This document shows positions 26,145-36,912 of a stretch of DNA of 64,000 bases, piece after piece. The notes beneath the pieces were generated by a model, which saw nothing but the letters and a program-made list of their open reading frames with translations, was not told where the DNA came from and searched no databases. Source of the stretch: Novosphingobium resinovorum (GTDB lineage: Bacteria > Pseudomonadota > Alphaproteobacteria > Sphingomonadales > Sphingomonadaceae). The DNA is taken from the NCBI RefSeq assembly GCF_027922145.1, contig NZ_BSFC01000002.1, positions 217,930-281,929 of the forward strand, given 5' to 3'. Each line of letters starts with the position of its first letter. The first letter of the stretch is position 1. The position numbers and the translations under genes are program-made.

Positions 26145-27311
26145 ATGAAAATTGCCGTCTTCGGCTTAGGCTATGTTGGGTTGTCGAACGCAGTGCTATT
26201 GGCGCAGCACAACGAGGTTGTTGCCGTCGACATATCGCCCGAGCGGGTTGAAATGCTCAATGCCCGAAAGTCGCCGATCATAGATGCGGAAATCGAGGAT
26301 TTTCTTGCGACAAGAAATCTCAATCTCACGGCGACCCTGGACCCTGCGGAAGCCTTGATTGGAGCGGACTACGTCATTGTCGCGACACCGACCAATTACG
26401 ATGCCGAGACCAACAAGTTCGATACCTCCTCTGTCGAGGTGGTCATTCGTACCGCGATCGCAGAGAGTTCGACCAGCACGATCGTCGTGAAATCGACGAT
26501 CCCGGTCGGTTTCGTCGATGATGTCCAAGCGAAACTGGGCACCTCGCAAGTCATTTTCAGTCCTGAATTCCTGAGGGAAGGCAGGGCGTTGTACGACAAC
26601 CTGCACCCTTCGCGCATCATCGTCGGAGAGCGTTCCGAACGCGCGAAGGTTTTCGCGGAACTGCTGCTGGAAGGTGCCGAAAAGAAGGATGTCGACCTGC
26701 TTTTCACGAATGCTCGTGAAGCCGAGGCGATCAAGCTATTCGCGAACACGTATCTTGCGATGCGAGTCGCCTTTTTCAACGAACTGGACAGCTATGCCAT
26801 CGCCGGCGGCATGGACACGCGCCAGATAATCGACGGCGTCGGATTGGATCCGCGTATCGGCAGTCACTACAACAACCCGAGCTTCGGTTACGGCGGTTAC
26901 TGCCTGCCGAAGGACACCAAGCAGTTGCTGGCGAACTACACCGATGTGCCGCAAAACCTGATACGCGCCATCGTCGATGCCAATCGCACCCGCAAGGATT
27001 TCCTGGCCGACCAGATCATCATGAAGAGCCCCCGGAAGGTTGGCGTGTTCCGGCTCGTCATGAAGGCAGGTTCGGACAATTTTCGACAGTCCTCGATCCA
27101 GGGGATCATGAAGAGATTGAAGGCGAAGGGCATCGAGGTGGTGATCTACGAGCCGGCGATGGAGGCGGATGAATTCTTCGGTTCCAAGGTGTTGCGGGAT
27201 CTGTCGACCTTCAAGCAGGATTGCGACGTCATCATCGCCAATCGCATGACAACGACGATTGCGGACGTGGCGGATAAAGTATTCACCCGTGACCTGTTCG
27301 GTTCCGACTGA
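26145..27311 (+). CDS. ugd: UDP-glucose 6-dehydrogenase (short type)
   Basis: A 388-residue enzyme oxidising UDP-glucose to UDP-glucuronate for exopolysaccharide or lipid modification. The NAD motif is [11 protein letters not shown] near the N-terminus, followed by [15 protein letters not shown] and SPEFLREG. The catalytic Cys lies in [11 protein letters not shown], and NPSFGYGG precedes it. The length matches the about 388-residue enterobacterial class rather than the longer BceC/TuaD type. Start ATG 26145 is used; GTG 26136 is in frame. Codon and base composition are less GC-biased than the neighbours, and the gene stands alone beside an IS remnant, suggesting horizontal acquisition. Confidence 0.93.
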   Translation: MKIAVFGLGYVGLSNAVLLAQHNEVVAVDISPERVEMLNARKSPIIDAEIEDFLATRNLNLTATLDPAEALIGADYVIVATPTNYDAETNKFDTSSVEVVIRTAIAESSTSTIVVKSTIPVGFVDDVQAKLGTSQVIFSPEFLREGRALYDNLHPSRIIVGERSERAKVFAELLLEGAEKKDVDLLFTNAREAEAIKLFANTYLAMRVAFFNELDSYAIAGGMDTRQIIDGVGLDPRIGSHYNNPSFGYGGYCLPKDTKQLLANYTDVPQNLIRAIVDANRTRKDFLADQIIMKSPRKVGVFRLVMKAGSDNFRQSSIQGIMKRLKAKGIEVVIYEPAMEADEFFGSKVLRDLSTFKQDCDVIIANRMTTTIADVADKVFTRDLFGSD

Positions 27312-27399
27312 TCCTTCTGCCTTCTCGGCGCGAACTGCGTAGGGAGCTTCCGTCTTCGGCTATCAAGTAACGATCCGAAGGCATATGGCGTCTTTTCAT

Positions 27400-28660
27400 T
27401 TGATAGACAGGTCATCATCCATGACCTTTTGGCGATGGCAGCGCGGTGCAGCAGTTTCGCGTGACGCAGGCGCAGAGCGAGGCGTCCGTCATTTCGGTAT
27501 GTGGCCTCGTAGCCAGCGGCAGCGCCAGCCATTCGGCATGAACCAAAGGCTCTAACGGCAGCGGCTTGAGGTTCGGAACATCGACTTCATCGAACAGCTG
27601 ACGGCGCGCCTTGCCAAACTGGCACAGCGCTCGTCGGTCATTGCGATCGGCAAGGCTCTCGGCAATCGCTGCATTGAGCTAGGCGAGGCTGTGGAAGATT
27701 CGGTTGCGCAATCGGCCCAAAAGCCAGGGCTCGACGATACCGGCGCAGGCCTCGAGCTTGGCTTTGTCTCGCAGCTTGCGCGGCGGCTTCGGCAAGATCG
27801 CCGTACCGTAATCGCGAGCCTATCGGTGCAACTGTGGTTCACCTGGCGATCAAAGTGATAGGCCTTGATCACCGCCACCTTGGCATTGTCGGGCACCAGC
27901 AGCTGGGGAACGCCGCCGAAGAAAGCGAAGGCGGCATTTCTGCCTGTGATCCAGTCGGAGAACCGCTCGGTCCATGTCGCGAGGGCAAACGACAGGCTCG
28001 ATCGTCCATCACGGCGACGAAAATGTGGGCACCGCGGGGCTCACCGGTCCGTCGATCCACCACGATCGGCACCGTACCGCCAGCGCAATCGAGGAACAGC
28101 TTCTCGCCGCCGGCATGGCTTTGGCGCATGACCAGCGGCAGGCGGCCAGCGTCGGAACAGATCGCAGAAGCGGCTGTAACGATAACCGTCCGGATGCTCG
28201 GCACGGTACTCTTCCCAGAGCACCTGCAGGTTCACGTGTTTGCACTTCAGTTCGCGCGTTACCACCGGCCAATCCGGCTCGGGCAGCTTACGCCGCCCAG
28301 GTTTGGCGCCCAAGGCGCCATACAGGCCTCCCTCCAGATTTATGTCGCCAATCTTGGACGGACCCGGCGACTCCAATCCCGAGCGCTCGAAGCGCACGAC
28401 CATGTCGCGCACTGTGGGCCGAGTAAGGCCGGTCAGCCGGGCGATCTTGCGCATCGGGACACGAGCCTCCCGATGCATTCTCACTACTTCGCGCACATGG
28501 CGCATCTTCGGCCTCCTCGTCGGCATCTCCATCCTCCGGCTTCTACGCCGATAGGATGAACCCAACGATCGGGCTTCTCACTCCCTCCCGGGTGGCCGGG
28601 CTGACCTCGGAATCCGCAGCCCTCCTGTTACGAAGGGGGCGGCCTGCCTATCTCTAGGCA
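27400..28660. mobile_element. degenerate IS21-family insertion sequence remnant
   Basis: The segment carries a broken istA gene on the minus strand and no recognisable intact istB. Its ends could not be fixed from sequence: no clear terminal inverted repeats or target duplication were identified. It lies directly downstream of ugd, between two regions unlike the GC-rich backbone. Confidence 0.65.
27530..28526 (-). pseudogene. istA: IS21-family transposase IstA, frameshifted
   Basis: Fragments of one IstA protein lie in successive minus-strand frames. The N-terminal helix-turn-helix region is in frame from about 28526 (MRHVREVVRMHREARVPMRK, then LTGLTRPTVRDMV) to about 28140. A shift leads to MRQSHAGGEKLFLDCAGGTV and FVAVMD (DDE region, first part), then another shift to VPDNAKVAVIKAYHFDRQVN. 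A further shift leads to RDKAKLEACAGIVE and LLGRLRNRIFHSLA, followed by an in-frame TAG near 27676, then LFDEVDVPNLKPLP. At least three frameshifts and one stop make it non-functional. Confidence 0.8.
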
Positions 28661-28738
28661 CAACCGGCACCCGTGATGCCGTCATGGTGCATTGTCGCCG
28701 GGCTTTCAGATCAGATGGATTCGCTCGTGGCGCCTGCG

Positions 28739-29125
28739 TTAACGTGCTTTCTTTGCCTGATTGAGCGCCGCTGCCGCGCGCAACAGTGTCGAGAGAGCGG
28801 CCTCGTCGATTGTCGCACCCTCATAAATGTCGATGGCGCGGCGCACGTTGCCGTCGAGGCTGGCGTTGAACAGGCCCGCCGGGTCGGGCACCGAGGCGCC
28901 CTTGGCGAACGTCAGCTTCACCGCCGCCTTGTAGGTCTCCCCGGTGCAGACGATGCCGCCGCCCGCGTACCACGTGGGCACGCCGCGCCATTTCCATTCC
29001 TCGACCACCTCGGGTAGCGCGGCGTGGACGACGGCCCGCACTCTTGCTAGCGCCTCCCCGCGCCAGTCGCCGAGTTCGGCAATGCGTTCGTCGATCAACT
29101 GAGCGGGGGTTTTCGTGTCGGTCAT
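28739..29125 (-). CDS. DUF1801 family protein
   Basis: A 128-residue protein matching the DUF1801/YdhG-like pattern: an N-terminal helical stretch (LIDERIAELGDWRGEALARVRAVV), then ALPEVVEEWKWRGVPTWYAGGGIVCTGETYKAAVKLTFAKGA with the conserved W-x(2)-P-x-W/Y and KxxVxLxF elements, and a C-terminal helix. Some members are called iron chaperone-like, but function is not established. Its start overlaps the lysozyme gene stop by 4 bases, so the two are co-transcribed. Confidence 0.82.
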   Translation of the reverse strand: MTDTKTPAQLIDERIAELGDWRGEALARVRAVVHAALPEVVEEWKWRGVPTWYAGGGIVCTGETYKAAVKLTFAKGASVPDPAGLFNASLDGNVRRAIDIYEGATIDEAALSTLLRAAAALNQAKKAR

Positions 29126-29754
29126 GCTGTCCCGTAGAGTTTCGCTTCATCCGCGCGCCGGTTCTTGAGGCCGGTCATCGGCTTGCCGTCGTTGTAGATC
29201 CACTTGCCGAACTGGGCCTGTGCCCCGGCGAAGTCACCCGCCTTGTGCAACTTGCCCAGCGTCGAACTCGTAATCTTGCCGGTGTTGTAATGAAACGAGA
29301 CGAGCGCGTCGAACTGGTTCTGCGAGGTCGCGGCCGAACCGATGAAGGCGGCCACTTCCTTCACGTAATCGACCATGTCGACGTCGAAACGCGCATCGCA
29401 CTGCGCCTGCGTCCAGACGACGCCTTTCCTGACGTCCGGGCCGGTCGAGCCCCAGCCGATCGTCCAGGGCTTGCCGTCGACGCTGCCGGGGTCGGGATAG
29501 GCTGCGAAGGTGCCGTCCGCGAGGCGCCTGGCGCAGCCCTCCCACTTCTTGATGAGCTTGGCCCCGGCGGCGCCCAGCACGCGCCCGGTCGCCGCAGCGG
29601 GGCTTGCGGGGGCTGCGACCGGCTCGGGGGCGAGGCTTGCGGTCAACGCGCCGGTGGAAAGGTCGATCGCCTTGTCCAGCGCGTTGACTTCGGCCTGTGT
29701 GAACGAACGGTCCAGCATCTTGCGGACGGCATCAAAGATCGGCTTGCGATTCAT
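29122..29754 (-). CDS. phage-type lysozyme (GH24)
   Basis: A 210-residue protein. The N-terminal 60 residues form a helix plus Ala/Pro-rich linker. The GH24 lysozyme domain (about 62-210) begins LIKKWEGCARRLADGTFAAYPDP, in which Glu of KKWEG is the catalytic acid, with an Asp (AYPDPG) and Thr (WTIGWGST) completing the E-D-T triad. QNQFDALVSFHYNTG is the usual second motif. There is no signal peptide or holin beside it. The N-terminal helix could be a binding domain. It looks like a domesticated phage endolysin in the accessory patch. Confidence 0.88.
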   Translation of the reverse strand: MNRKPIFDAVRKMLDRSFTQAEVNALDKAIDLSTGALTASLAPEPVAAPASPAAATGRVLGAAGAKLIKKWEGCARRLADGTFAAYPDPGSVDGKPWTIGWGSTGPDVRKGVVWTQAQCDARFDVDMVDYVKEVAAFIGSAATSQNQFDALVSFHYNTGKITSSTLGKLHKAGDFAGAQAQFGKWIYNDGKPMTGLKNRRADEAKLYGTA

Positions 29755-29973
29755 GTACGTGCCCTTTCGCTACAGACGGCGCACGCAGTATCGCGTGCAG
29801 AACAACTACACTTCGTGCGCCCGAATACGTGTGAATACGGAAATCATACCGCCAGATACGGCCCCATCTCTTGCGGGGTGCGCATGAGGTACATCCACGC
29901 CGGTGTTGTAGGAAAGCGGATTCTTGAGGAGGAGCGGCGCTATCCGGAATTGTCATCGAGCCCGAACGCGAAA

Positions 29974-30001
29974 GGGGCGCCCGGATTGCTCCGGACGCCC
30001 C
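29974..30001 (-). terminator. probable glnA terminator
   Basis: On the minus strand a 12-bp stem (one G-T wobble) closes on a GCAA tetraloop: GGGGCGTCCGGA, loop, TCCGGGCGCCCC, followed by TTTCG. It lies 52 bases beyond the glnA stop. Confidence 0.75.
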
Positions 30002-30052
30002 CTCTCGGCGAACTGCCAAACTGGCGAATATCGCCAGCGCTGATCGGATGGA

Positions 30053-31462
30053 TCAGGCGCTGTAGTACATGTCGAACTCGACGGCCGACGGCGTGGTTTC
30101 CCAGCGCAGCACTTCGGGCCACTTGAGTTCGAGGTAGGCTTCGATCTGGTCCTCGGTGAACACGCCGCCTTCGAGAAGGAAGGCGTGGTCGGCCGCGAGG
30201 GCGTCCAGAGCTTCACGCAGCGAACCGCAGACGGTCGGCACTTCGGCGAGTTCGGCCGGCGGCAGATCGTACAGGTTCTTGTCCATGGCTTCGCCCGGGT
30301 GGATCTTGTTCTTGATGCCGTCGAGGCCGGCCATCAGGAGCGAAGCGTAGCACAGGTAGGGGTTGGCCATCGCGTCGGGGAAGCGGAATTCCACGCGCTT
30401 CGCCTTGGTGCCCGCACCGTAGGGGATGCGGCACGAGGCCGAACGGTTGCGCGCCGAGTAGGCGAGCAGAACCGGTGCTTCGTAACCCGGGACCAGGCGC
30501 TTGTAGCTGTTGGTGGTCGGGTTGGTGAAGGCGTTGAGGGCCTTGGCGTGCTTGATGACGCCGCCGATGAAGTACAGGCAGGTCTCCGACAGGCCGGCGT
30601 AGCCGTTGCCGGCGAAGGTGTTCTCACCCTCGTTCCAGATCGAGATATGCGTGTGCATGCCCGATCCGTTGTCCTTCATGATCGGCTTGGGCATGAACGT
30701 TGCGGTCTTGCCGTAAGCCTGTGCGACCATGTGCACGACGTACTTGTAGATCTGCATGCGGTCGGCGGTGGTGACCAGCTTGCCGAAGGTCAGGCCGAGT
30801 TCGTGCTGGGCAGCCGCCACTTCGTGGTGGTGCTTGTCGCAGGGCAGGCCCATTTCGAGCATGGTGGTGACCATCTCGGCGCGGATGTCCACGGCCGAGT
30901 CGACCGGGGCGACCGGGAAGTAGCCACCCTTGGCACGCGGGCGGTGGCCCAGGTTGCCGGTGTCGTATTCCTTGTTGGTGTTGCCCGGCAGTTCGATGTC
31001 GTCGATCTTGAAGCCGTTGCCGTCGTAGCCGTCGTAGAACTTCACGTCGTCGAACATGAAGAACTCGGCCTCGGGGCCGACGAACACGGTGTCGCCGAAC
31101 CCGGCCGACTTGACGAACGATTCCGCACGCTTCGCGGTCGAGCGCGGGTCGCGGGCATAGAGTTCACCGGTCGAGGGCTCGACGATGTCGCAGAACAGGA
31201 TCAGCATCGGGGTGGCCGAGAACGGATCGGTGTAGACCGCGTCGAGGTCGGGCTTGAGGATCATGTCCGACTCGTTGATGGCCTTCCAGCCCTCGATCGA
31301 CGAACCGTCGAACATCAGGCCGTCTTCCAGCTCATCCTCGCCGAGGACGGTCGAAACCATGGTCAGGTGCTGCCACTTGCCCTTGGGGTCCGTGAAGCGA
31401 AGATCGACCCACTCGATCTCCTCGTCCTTGATCTTCTTGAGGACGTCCTTTGCACTAGCCAT
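30053..31462 (-). CDS. glnA: glutamine synthetase type I
   Basis: A 469-residue GSI-beta enzyme forming glutamine from glutamate, ammonia and ATP as a dodecamer. Landmarks are [27 protein letters not shown] (metal Glu), [21 protein letters not shown] (written here as DNGSGMHTH) and [10 protein letters not shown]. The adenylylation Tyr lies in the C-terminal [10 protein letters not shown], so control by GlnE adenylyltransferase is expected. It lies 104 bp downstream of glnB and can be read from the same sigma-54-type promoter or one in that gap. Confidence 0.97.
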   Translation of the reverse strand: MASAKDVLKKIKDEEIEWVDLRFTDPKGKWQHLTMVSTVLGEDELEDGLMFDGSSIEGWKAINESDMILKPDLDAVYTDPFSATPMLILFCDIVEPSTGELYARDPRSTAKRAESFVKSAGFGDTVFVGPEAEFFMFDDVKFYDGYDGNGFKIDDIELPGNTNKEYDTGNLGHRPRAKGGYFPVAPVDSAVDIRAEMVTTMLEMGLPCDKHHHEVAAAQHELGLTFGKLVTTADRMQIYKYVVHMVAQAYGKTATFMPKPIMKDNGSGMHTHISIWNEGENTFAGNGYAGLSETCLYFIGGVIKHAKALNAFTNPTTNSYKRLVPGYEAPVLLAYSARNRSASCRIPYGAGTKAKRVEFRFPDAMANPYLCYASLLMAGLDGIKNKIHPGEAMDKNLYDLPPAELAEVPTVCGSLREALDALAADHAFLLEGGVFTEDQIEAYLELKWPEVLRWETTPSAVEFDMYYSA

Positions 31463-31566
31463 TTTCTTGGTTCTCCAGCGTTACTCTTCCGATCCCGAAA
31501 GAGGATAGGGTTGTTCGTGTTGCGGGAATGCGACGGCCCCCACCATCGCAGCCCGATCCTGTGTAA

Positions 31567-31989
<423 letters not shown>

Positions 31990-32005
31990 TCAAGAATCGT
32001 GCCAA
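31990..32005 (-). promoter_or_regulatory. candidate sigma-54 (-24/-12) promoter for glnBA
   Basis: Minus-strand TTGGCACGATTCTTGA matches the sigma-54 consensus YTGGCACG-N4-TTGC except for A in place of the last C. It lies about 85 bases before the glnB start, implying a leader of roughly 70 bases. Nitrogen-regulated glnBA promoters of this type depend on NtrC. Confidence 0.72.
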
Positions 32006-32124
32006 TGCGGTGGCGCTACTGATAGGCCGAGTGTGCGCCTGCGAAAAGACCGCATTTGGGCGATTTACCCGGTCAGTAAACAATCTGTCGCATATGATGC
32101 GTCGGATTTGGGAAATGTTGTGTT

Positions 32125-32155
32125 CAATTTTCAGGCAATGGGTGCCTGAAAATTG
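32125..32155. promoter_or_regulatory. 13-bp perfect inverted repeat upstream of the glnB promoter
   Basis: CAATTTTCAGGCA (32125-32137) and TGCCTGAAAATTG (32143-32155) around a 5-base spacer. It sits about 120-165 bp upstream of the sigma-54-like site, the distance expected for an enhancer-binding site. It does not match the enteric NtrC consensus closely, so its protein is unknown. A shorter pair CGCAT/ATGCG lies at 32089-32101. Confidence 0.6.
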
Positions 32156-32201
32156 TGCATGAAGTTGTGTGCGTAGGGGCGGACCCTCCCATTGGTCCAT
32201 G

Positions 32202-32269
32202 ATGGCTAGCGAAGCAAAGACCCCCGGGGCAGCATATGCTGCCCCGGGGGTCTTTGCTTCGCTAGCCAT
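32202..32269. repeat. 68-bp perfect palindrome without spacer
   Basis: The 34-bp arms meet at 32235/32236 (AGCAT|ATGCT) and are exactly complementary; symmetry breaks at 32201/32270. The inner part (GACCCCCGGGGCAGC and complement, then TCTTT) resembles a bidirectional terminator. It lies 15 bases beyond the argC stop and 300 bases upstream of glnB. Confidence 0.9.
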
Positions 32270-32284
32270 GACGAATTTGACGGG

Positions 32285-33208
32285 TTAGAGCCGCAGGCCC
32301 GCCGTCTCGTCGAGACCGGCCATGATGTTGAGGTTCTGCACCGCAGCGCCGCTCGCGCCCTTGCCGAGGTTGTCGAGGATCGCGACGAGGCGCGCCTGCG
32401 AGCCGTCCTTGGCGCCCAGAACGCGCAGGGTGAGGGTGTCGACGGGCTCCATCGAGGCGCGCAGCAGCAGTTCGTCGGGCTGGTCGGTCTCCACCTTCAC
32501 GACTTTGCTGCCGGCGTAGAACTCGGCCAGAGCGGCGCGCAGGGCGTCGGGCGATCCGGCTTGCGGCATCATCGAGAGGTGCAGCGGCACTTCGACGAGC
32601 ATGCCGCGATGAGCGGGCACCACGGCGGGGGCGAAGATCGGATCGTGGCCGATGCCGGTCTGTGCCTTCATCTCGGGCACGTGCTTGTGGCCGAGGGCCA
32701 GGCCGTAGGCGCGGAAGGCGATGTCGGTGTCGTCCTCGAAGCGCGCGATCAGCGCCTTGCCGCCGCCCGAATAGCCCGACACGGCGTGACACACGTAGGG
32801 CCAGTCGGCAGGCAGCAGTCCAGCACGCACCAGCGGGGCGACCAAGGCGATGAAGCCGGTGGGATAGCAGCCCGGATTGCTGACGAAGCGGGCCTGCGCG
32901 ACCGTGTCGTGGCCGACGATCTCGGGAAAGCCGTAAGTCCAGCCTGCCGCGACGCGGTGGGCGGAGGAGGCGTCGATCACGCGGGTACGCGCGTTGGCGA
33001 TCATGCCGACGGCGGCCTTGGCGGCATCGTCGGGCAGGCACAGGATCACGACGTCCGCGTCGTTCAGCGCCTCGGCCCGCGCGGCGTCATCCTTGCGGCG
33101 ATCATCGCTGAGCGTGATCAGCGAGAACTCGCTGCGCCCGGCGAGCCGGTCGGCGATTTCGAGGCCGGTGGTGCCTGCCGCACCGTCGATGAAGACGCTG
33201 GTGGTCAT
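32285..33208 (-). CDS. argC: N-acetyl-gamma-glutamyl-phosphate reductase (short type)
   Basis: A 307-residue type 2 ArgC, reducing N-acetylglutamyl phosphate to the semialdehyde in arginine synthesis. Landmarks: the NADP motif FIDGAAGTTGLEIADRL at the N-terminus, SSAHRVAAGWTYGFPE, the catalytic Cys in VSNPGCYPTGFIALVAPL and SGYSGGGKALI. ATG 33208 gives the family N-terminus; the upstream frame to 33277 overlaps the SH3 gene. It overlaps that gene's stop by 4 bases, forming a two-gene operon. Confidence 0.94.
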   Translation of the reverse strand: MTTSVFIDGAAGTTGLEIADRLAGRSEFSLITLSDDRRKDDAARAEALNDADVVILCLPDDAAKAAVGMIANARTRVIDASSAHRVAAGWTYGFPEIVGHDTVAQARFVSNPGCYPTGFIALVAPLVRAGLLPADWPYVCHAVSGYSGGGKALIARFEDDTDIAFRAYGLALGHKHVPEMKAQTGIGHDPIFAPAVVPAHRGMLVEVPLHLSMMPQAGSPDALRAALAEFYAGSKVVKVETDQPDELLLRASMEPVDTLTLRVLGAKDGSQARLVAILDNLGKGASGAAVQNLNIMAGLDETAGLRL

Positions 33209-33618
33209 GCCGCTTCCAGATCCGAGAGAGCTACGTAGCCGACCGCGCCGTCCTCGCCCAACTGGCCCCAGGACCACTTGCCGGCGATATCCAGCACGTT
33301 GAAGGTTTCCCCCGCAGGCAGGTCGGCGATGACTTCCGCATCGTCGCGGCCGAAGACGCGCAGGATCGCGCCGGACTTGAGCGCGCGCGGCATCGGCACG
33401 GCATAGTGCGGCACGAAGTAGCGGCCCGCCAGCTTGATGTGGGCAAGGTCGCCGCGCACGGGCAGGCAGCCGGGATCGGCGCTCACGCTGGGGCCGGTCA
33501 TGGCCAGCATTTTCTGGGACCCCATGCCGTCCGTCTGGTCAGGGCGAGTATACGAATCCACAGATGCCAACGCGGGTGCGTCTCCAAAGTCAAAGATGGG
33601 CGCGCCTAGCCGAGACAC
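33205..33618 (-). CDS. SH3-domain protein upstream of argC
   Basis: A 137-residue protein whose C-terminal half (about 72-135) looks like a bacterial SH3 fold: ALKSGAILRVFGRDDAEVIADLPAGETFNVLDIAGKWSWGQLGEDGAVGYVALSDL. The N-terminal half contains CLPVRGDLAHIKLAGRYFVPHYAVP, seen in sphingomonad 'SH3 domain-containing' proteins associated with NlpC/P60-type modules; no hydrolase domain is attached here. No signal peptide is seen from this start. An internal ATG at 33525 could be used instead. It is coupled to argC. Confidence 0.75.
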   Translation of the reverse strand: MSRLGAPIFDFGDAPALASVDSYTRPDQTDGMGSQKMLAMTGPSVSADPGCLPVRGDLAHIKLAGRYFVPHYAVPMPRALKSGAILRVFGRDDAEVIADLPAGETFNVLDIAGKWSWGQLGEDGAVGYVALSDLEAA

Positions 33619-33688
33619 GGGATTTTCGCAAGGTTACGAGTCGGGACGCCGTCCTTCGCGAGCGAAACGGGCTGCTGAACCTTCCCCT

Positions 33689-33764
33689 CGTCATTGCGAG
33701 CGTAGCGAAGCAATCCAGGGTCGCGCAAACCGCTCTGGATTGCTTCGCTACGCTCGCAATGACG
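33689..33764. repeat. palindromic repeat, family A, copy 2
   Basis: A 76-bp copy with both arms intact (CGTCATTGCGAGCGTAGCGA and complement). It lies between the SH3-argC operon start and the 3' end of the M17 aminopeptidase gene. Confidence 0.92.
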
Positions 33765-33782
33765 AAGTCGGGTCATCGGTTT

Positions 33783-35165
<1,383 letters not shown>

Positions 35166-35214
35166 GGCCTGATTCTCTAGCCTCCACCCGAGCCCGAGTG
35201 CGAGAGGAATTTTG

Positions 35215-36042
35215 ATGCGATACTCCGGTATGGTTGTTGTTCTGGCATTTGCCGCCGCTGCGTGCAGTGGATCGGGCGACAGCGATCCACAGCCGAGCGC
35301 CACGGCGGTGGCCAGCGAAGAGGCGCTGCCGATGGCCTCCACCGAAGCGCCCTCGGAAGCGCCCGCCGTGAAGGGGCGCTCGGAAAAGGAGGAGAACGAC
35401 CTTTACGAGTTCGGCTATTCCTATCCCGACGCGGCGGCAGCGCTACCCGGCCTGCGGGCGATGCTCGACCGGAAGCTGGACGATACCAAGGGCGAACTGG
35501 TCTCCTCCGCACGCAGCGACAAGGCGGAGATGACCAAGGACGGCTTCCCCTATCACGCGCATTCGATGCAGGTGGACTGGAAGGTGGTCACCGACTTGCC
35601 GGGCTGGCTGTCGCTGTCCTCGGAGATGTACCAGTATAGCGGCGGCGCGCACGGGATGAGCGGGTTCGATACCCTGCTGTGGGATCGCGGCGCCGACACG
35701 GCGCGCAAGCCGATGGACCTGTTTACCAGCCAGGACGCGCTGCGTGATGCCTTGCGCACCCCGTTCTGCGACGGGCTCGACAAGGCTCGCGCGGGCAAGC
35801 GGGGCGAGCCGGTCCAGCGCGACAGCGGGCAGATGTTCACCGAATGCATCGACCCGACCGCGCAGACGCTGATCCTGGGTTCGACCAACCGCAAGACCTT
35901 CGATCGCATCGGCGTGCTCGTCGCGCCTTATGAGGCCGGGCCTTACGCGGAAGGCAGCTATGAAGTGACGGTGCCGGTGACGGGCAAGGTGATGGCCGCG
36001 CTCAAGCCGCAGTATCGCTCGGCCTTCTCGGTGAAACCCTGA
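35215..36042 (+). CDS. DUF3298/RsiV-like lipoprotein
   Basis: A 275-residue protein with a signal peptide ending in an AAACSGSG lipobox, so it is probably an outer- or inner-membrane lipoprotein. The mature part has a DUF4163/DUF3298 arrangement: EFGYSYPDAAAALPGLRAML..., YHAHSMQVDWKVVTDLPGWLSLSSEMYQYSGGAHGMSGFDTLLWD (the GGAHG signature of the family) and a C-terminal VLVAPYEAGPYAEGSYEVTVP. Such domains also occur in anti-sigma factor RsiV and bind lysozyme there; no such role is shown here. The ATG at 35215 directly follows an in-frame TTG. Confidence 0.85.
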   Translation: MRYSGMVVVLAFAAAACSGSGDSDPQPSATAVASEEALPMASTEAPSEAPAVKGRSEKEENDLYEFGYSYPDAAAALPGLRAMLDRKLDDTKGELVSSARSDKAEMTKDGFPYHAHSMQVDWKVVTDLPGWLSLSSEMYQYSGGAHGMSGFDTLLWDRGADTARKPMDLFTSQDALRDALRTPFCDGLDKARAGKRGEPVQRDSGQMFTECIDPTAQTLILGSTNRKTFDRIGVLVAPYEAGPYAEGSYEVTVPVTGKVMAALKPQYRSAFSVKP

Positions 36043-36079
36043 TCTCGCAATTTCACCCCGGATGCGCTATCTGGGGCGG

Positions 36080-36910
36080 ATGACCGAATACCAGATCGTA
36101 GAGCCCGGCCAGGAAGCGCTGCTGCGCGACGGCACCATCAAGCTGCATGGCCCCGACGGCTTCGAGGGCATGCGCCGCGCCGGCGCGCTCGCCGCGAAGA
36201 TCCTCGACGAAATCGCGCCGATGGTGCAGCCGGGCGTCTCCACCGCGGAGATCGACGACAAGGTGCGCGAACTGACCCTCGCGGGCGGGGCGGTCCCGGC
36301 GACGCTGGGCTATCGCGGCTATGCGCATTCGTGCTGCATCTCGATCAACCACGTCGTCTGCCACGGCATTCCGTCGGAAAAGACGCTCAAGGACGGGGAC
36401 ATCGTCAACATCGACGTCACCCCGCTGCTGGACGGCTGGCACGGCGACACCAGCCGCATGTACCTGGTCGGCGACGTGCCGCTGAAGGCACGCCGTCTGG
36501 TCGACGTGACGTATGAGTGCCTGATGATCGGCATCGAGCAGGCGAAGCCCGGCAACCGCGTGGGTGACATCGGCGCTGCCATCCAGGCTTATGCCGAGGC
36601 GAACCGCTACGGCGTCGTGCGCGAGTTCTGCGGCCATGGCCTCGGCCGCCTGTTCCATGACGCGCCCGAAGTGGTCCATGCCGGTCGCCCCGGCACCGGC
36701 CCGCTGCTCAAGCCGGGCATGTTCATGACGATCGAGCCGATGATCAACCTCGGCAAGCCGCCGGTGAAGCTGCTGAACGACGGCTGGACGGCGGTGACCC
36801 GCGACAAGTCGCTCTCGGCGCAGTTCGAGCACTCGATCGGCATTACCGAGGACGGCTGCGAGATCTTCACCACCAGCCCCAAGGGCCTGCACAAGCCACC
36901 TTACACCTGA
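36080..36910 (+). CDS. map: type I methionine aminopeptidase
   Basis: A 276-residue M24 enzyme removing initiator Met from nascent proteins. Metal ligands are in GDIVNIDVTPLLDGWHGDTSRMY (Asp/Asp), EFCGHGLGRLFHDAPEVVH (His) and FMTIEPMI (Glu), with a final Glu in FEHSIGITEDG. The substrate His is in INHVVCHGIPS. ATG 36080 (MTEYQI) is preferred; an upstream ATG at 36062 adds six residues. A 26-residue N-terminal extension precedes the core, usual in this order. It follows the lipoprotein gene in the same direction. Confidence 0.95.
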   Translation: MTEYQIVEPGQEALLRDGTIKLHGPDGFEGMRRAGALAAKILDEIAPMVQPGVSTAEIDDKVRELTLAGGAVPATLGYRGYAHSCCISINHVVCHGIPSEKTLKDGDIVNIDVTPLLDGWHGDTSRMYLVGDVPLKARRLVDVTYECLMIGIEQAKPGNRVGDIGAAIQAYAEANRYGVVREFCGHGLGRLFHDAPEVVHAGRPGTGPLLKPGMFMTIEPMINLGKPPVKLLNDGWTAVTRDKSLSAQFEHSIGITEDGCEIFTTSPKGLHKPPYT

Positions 36911-36912
36911 CA

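Noticed and set aside
27146..27532. A minus-strand open frame overlapping the 3' end of ugd
   Set aside because: It is antisense to ugd over most of its length; the remainder is degenerate IS sequence.
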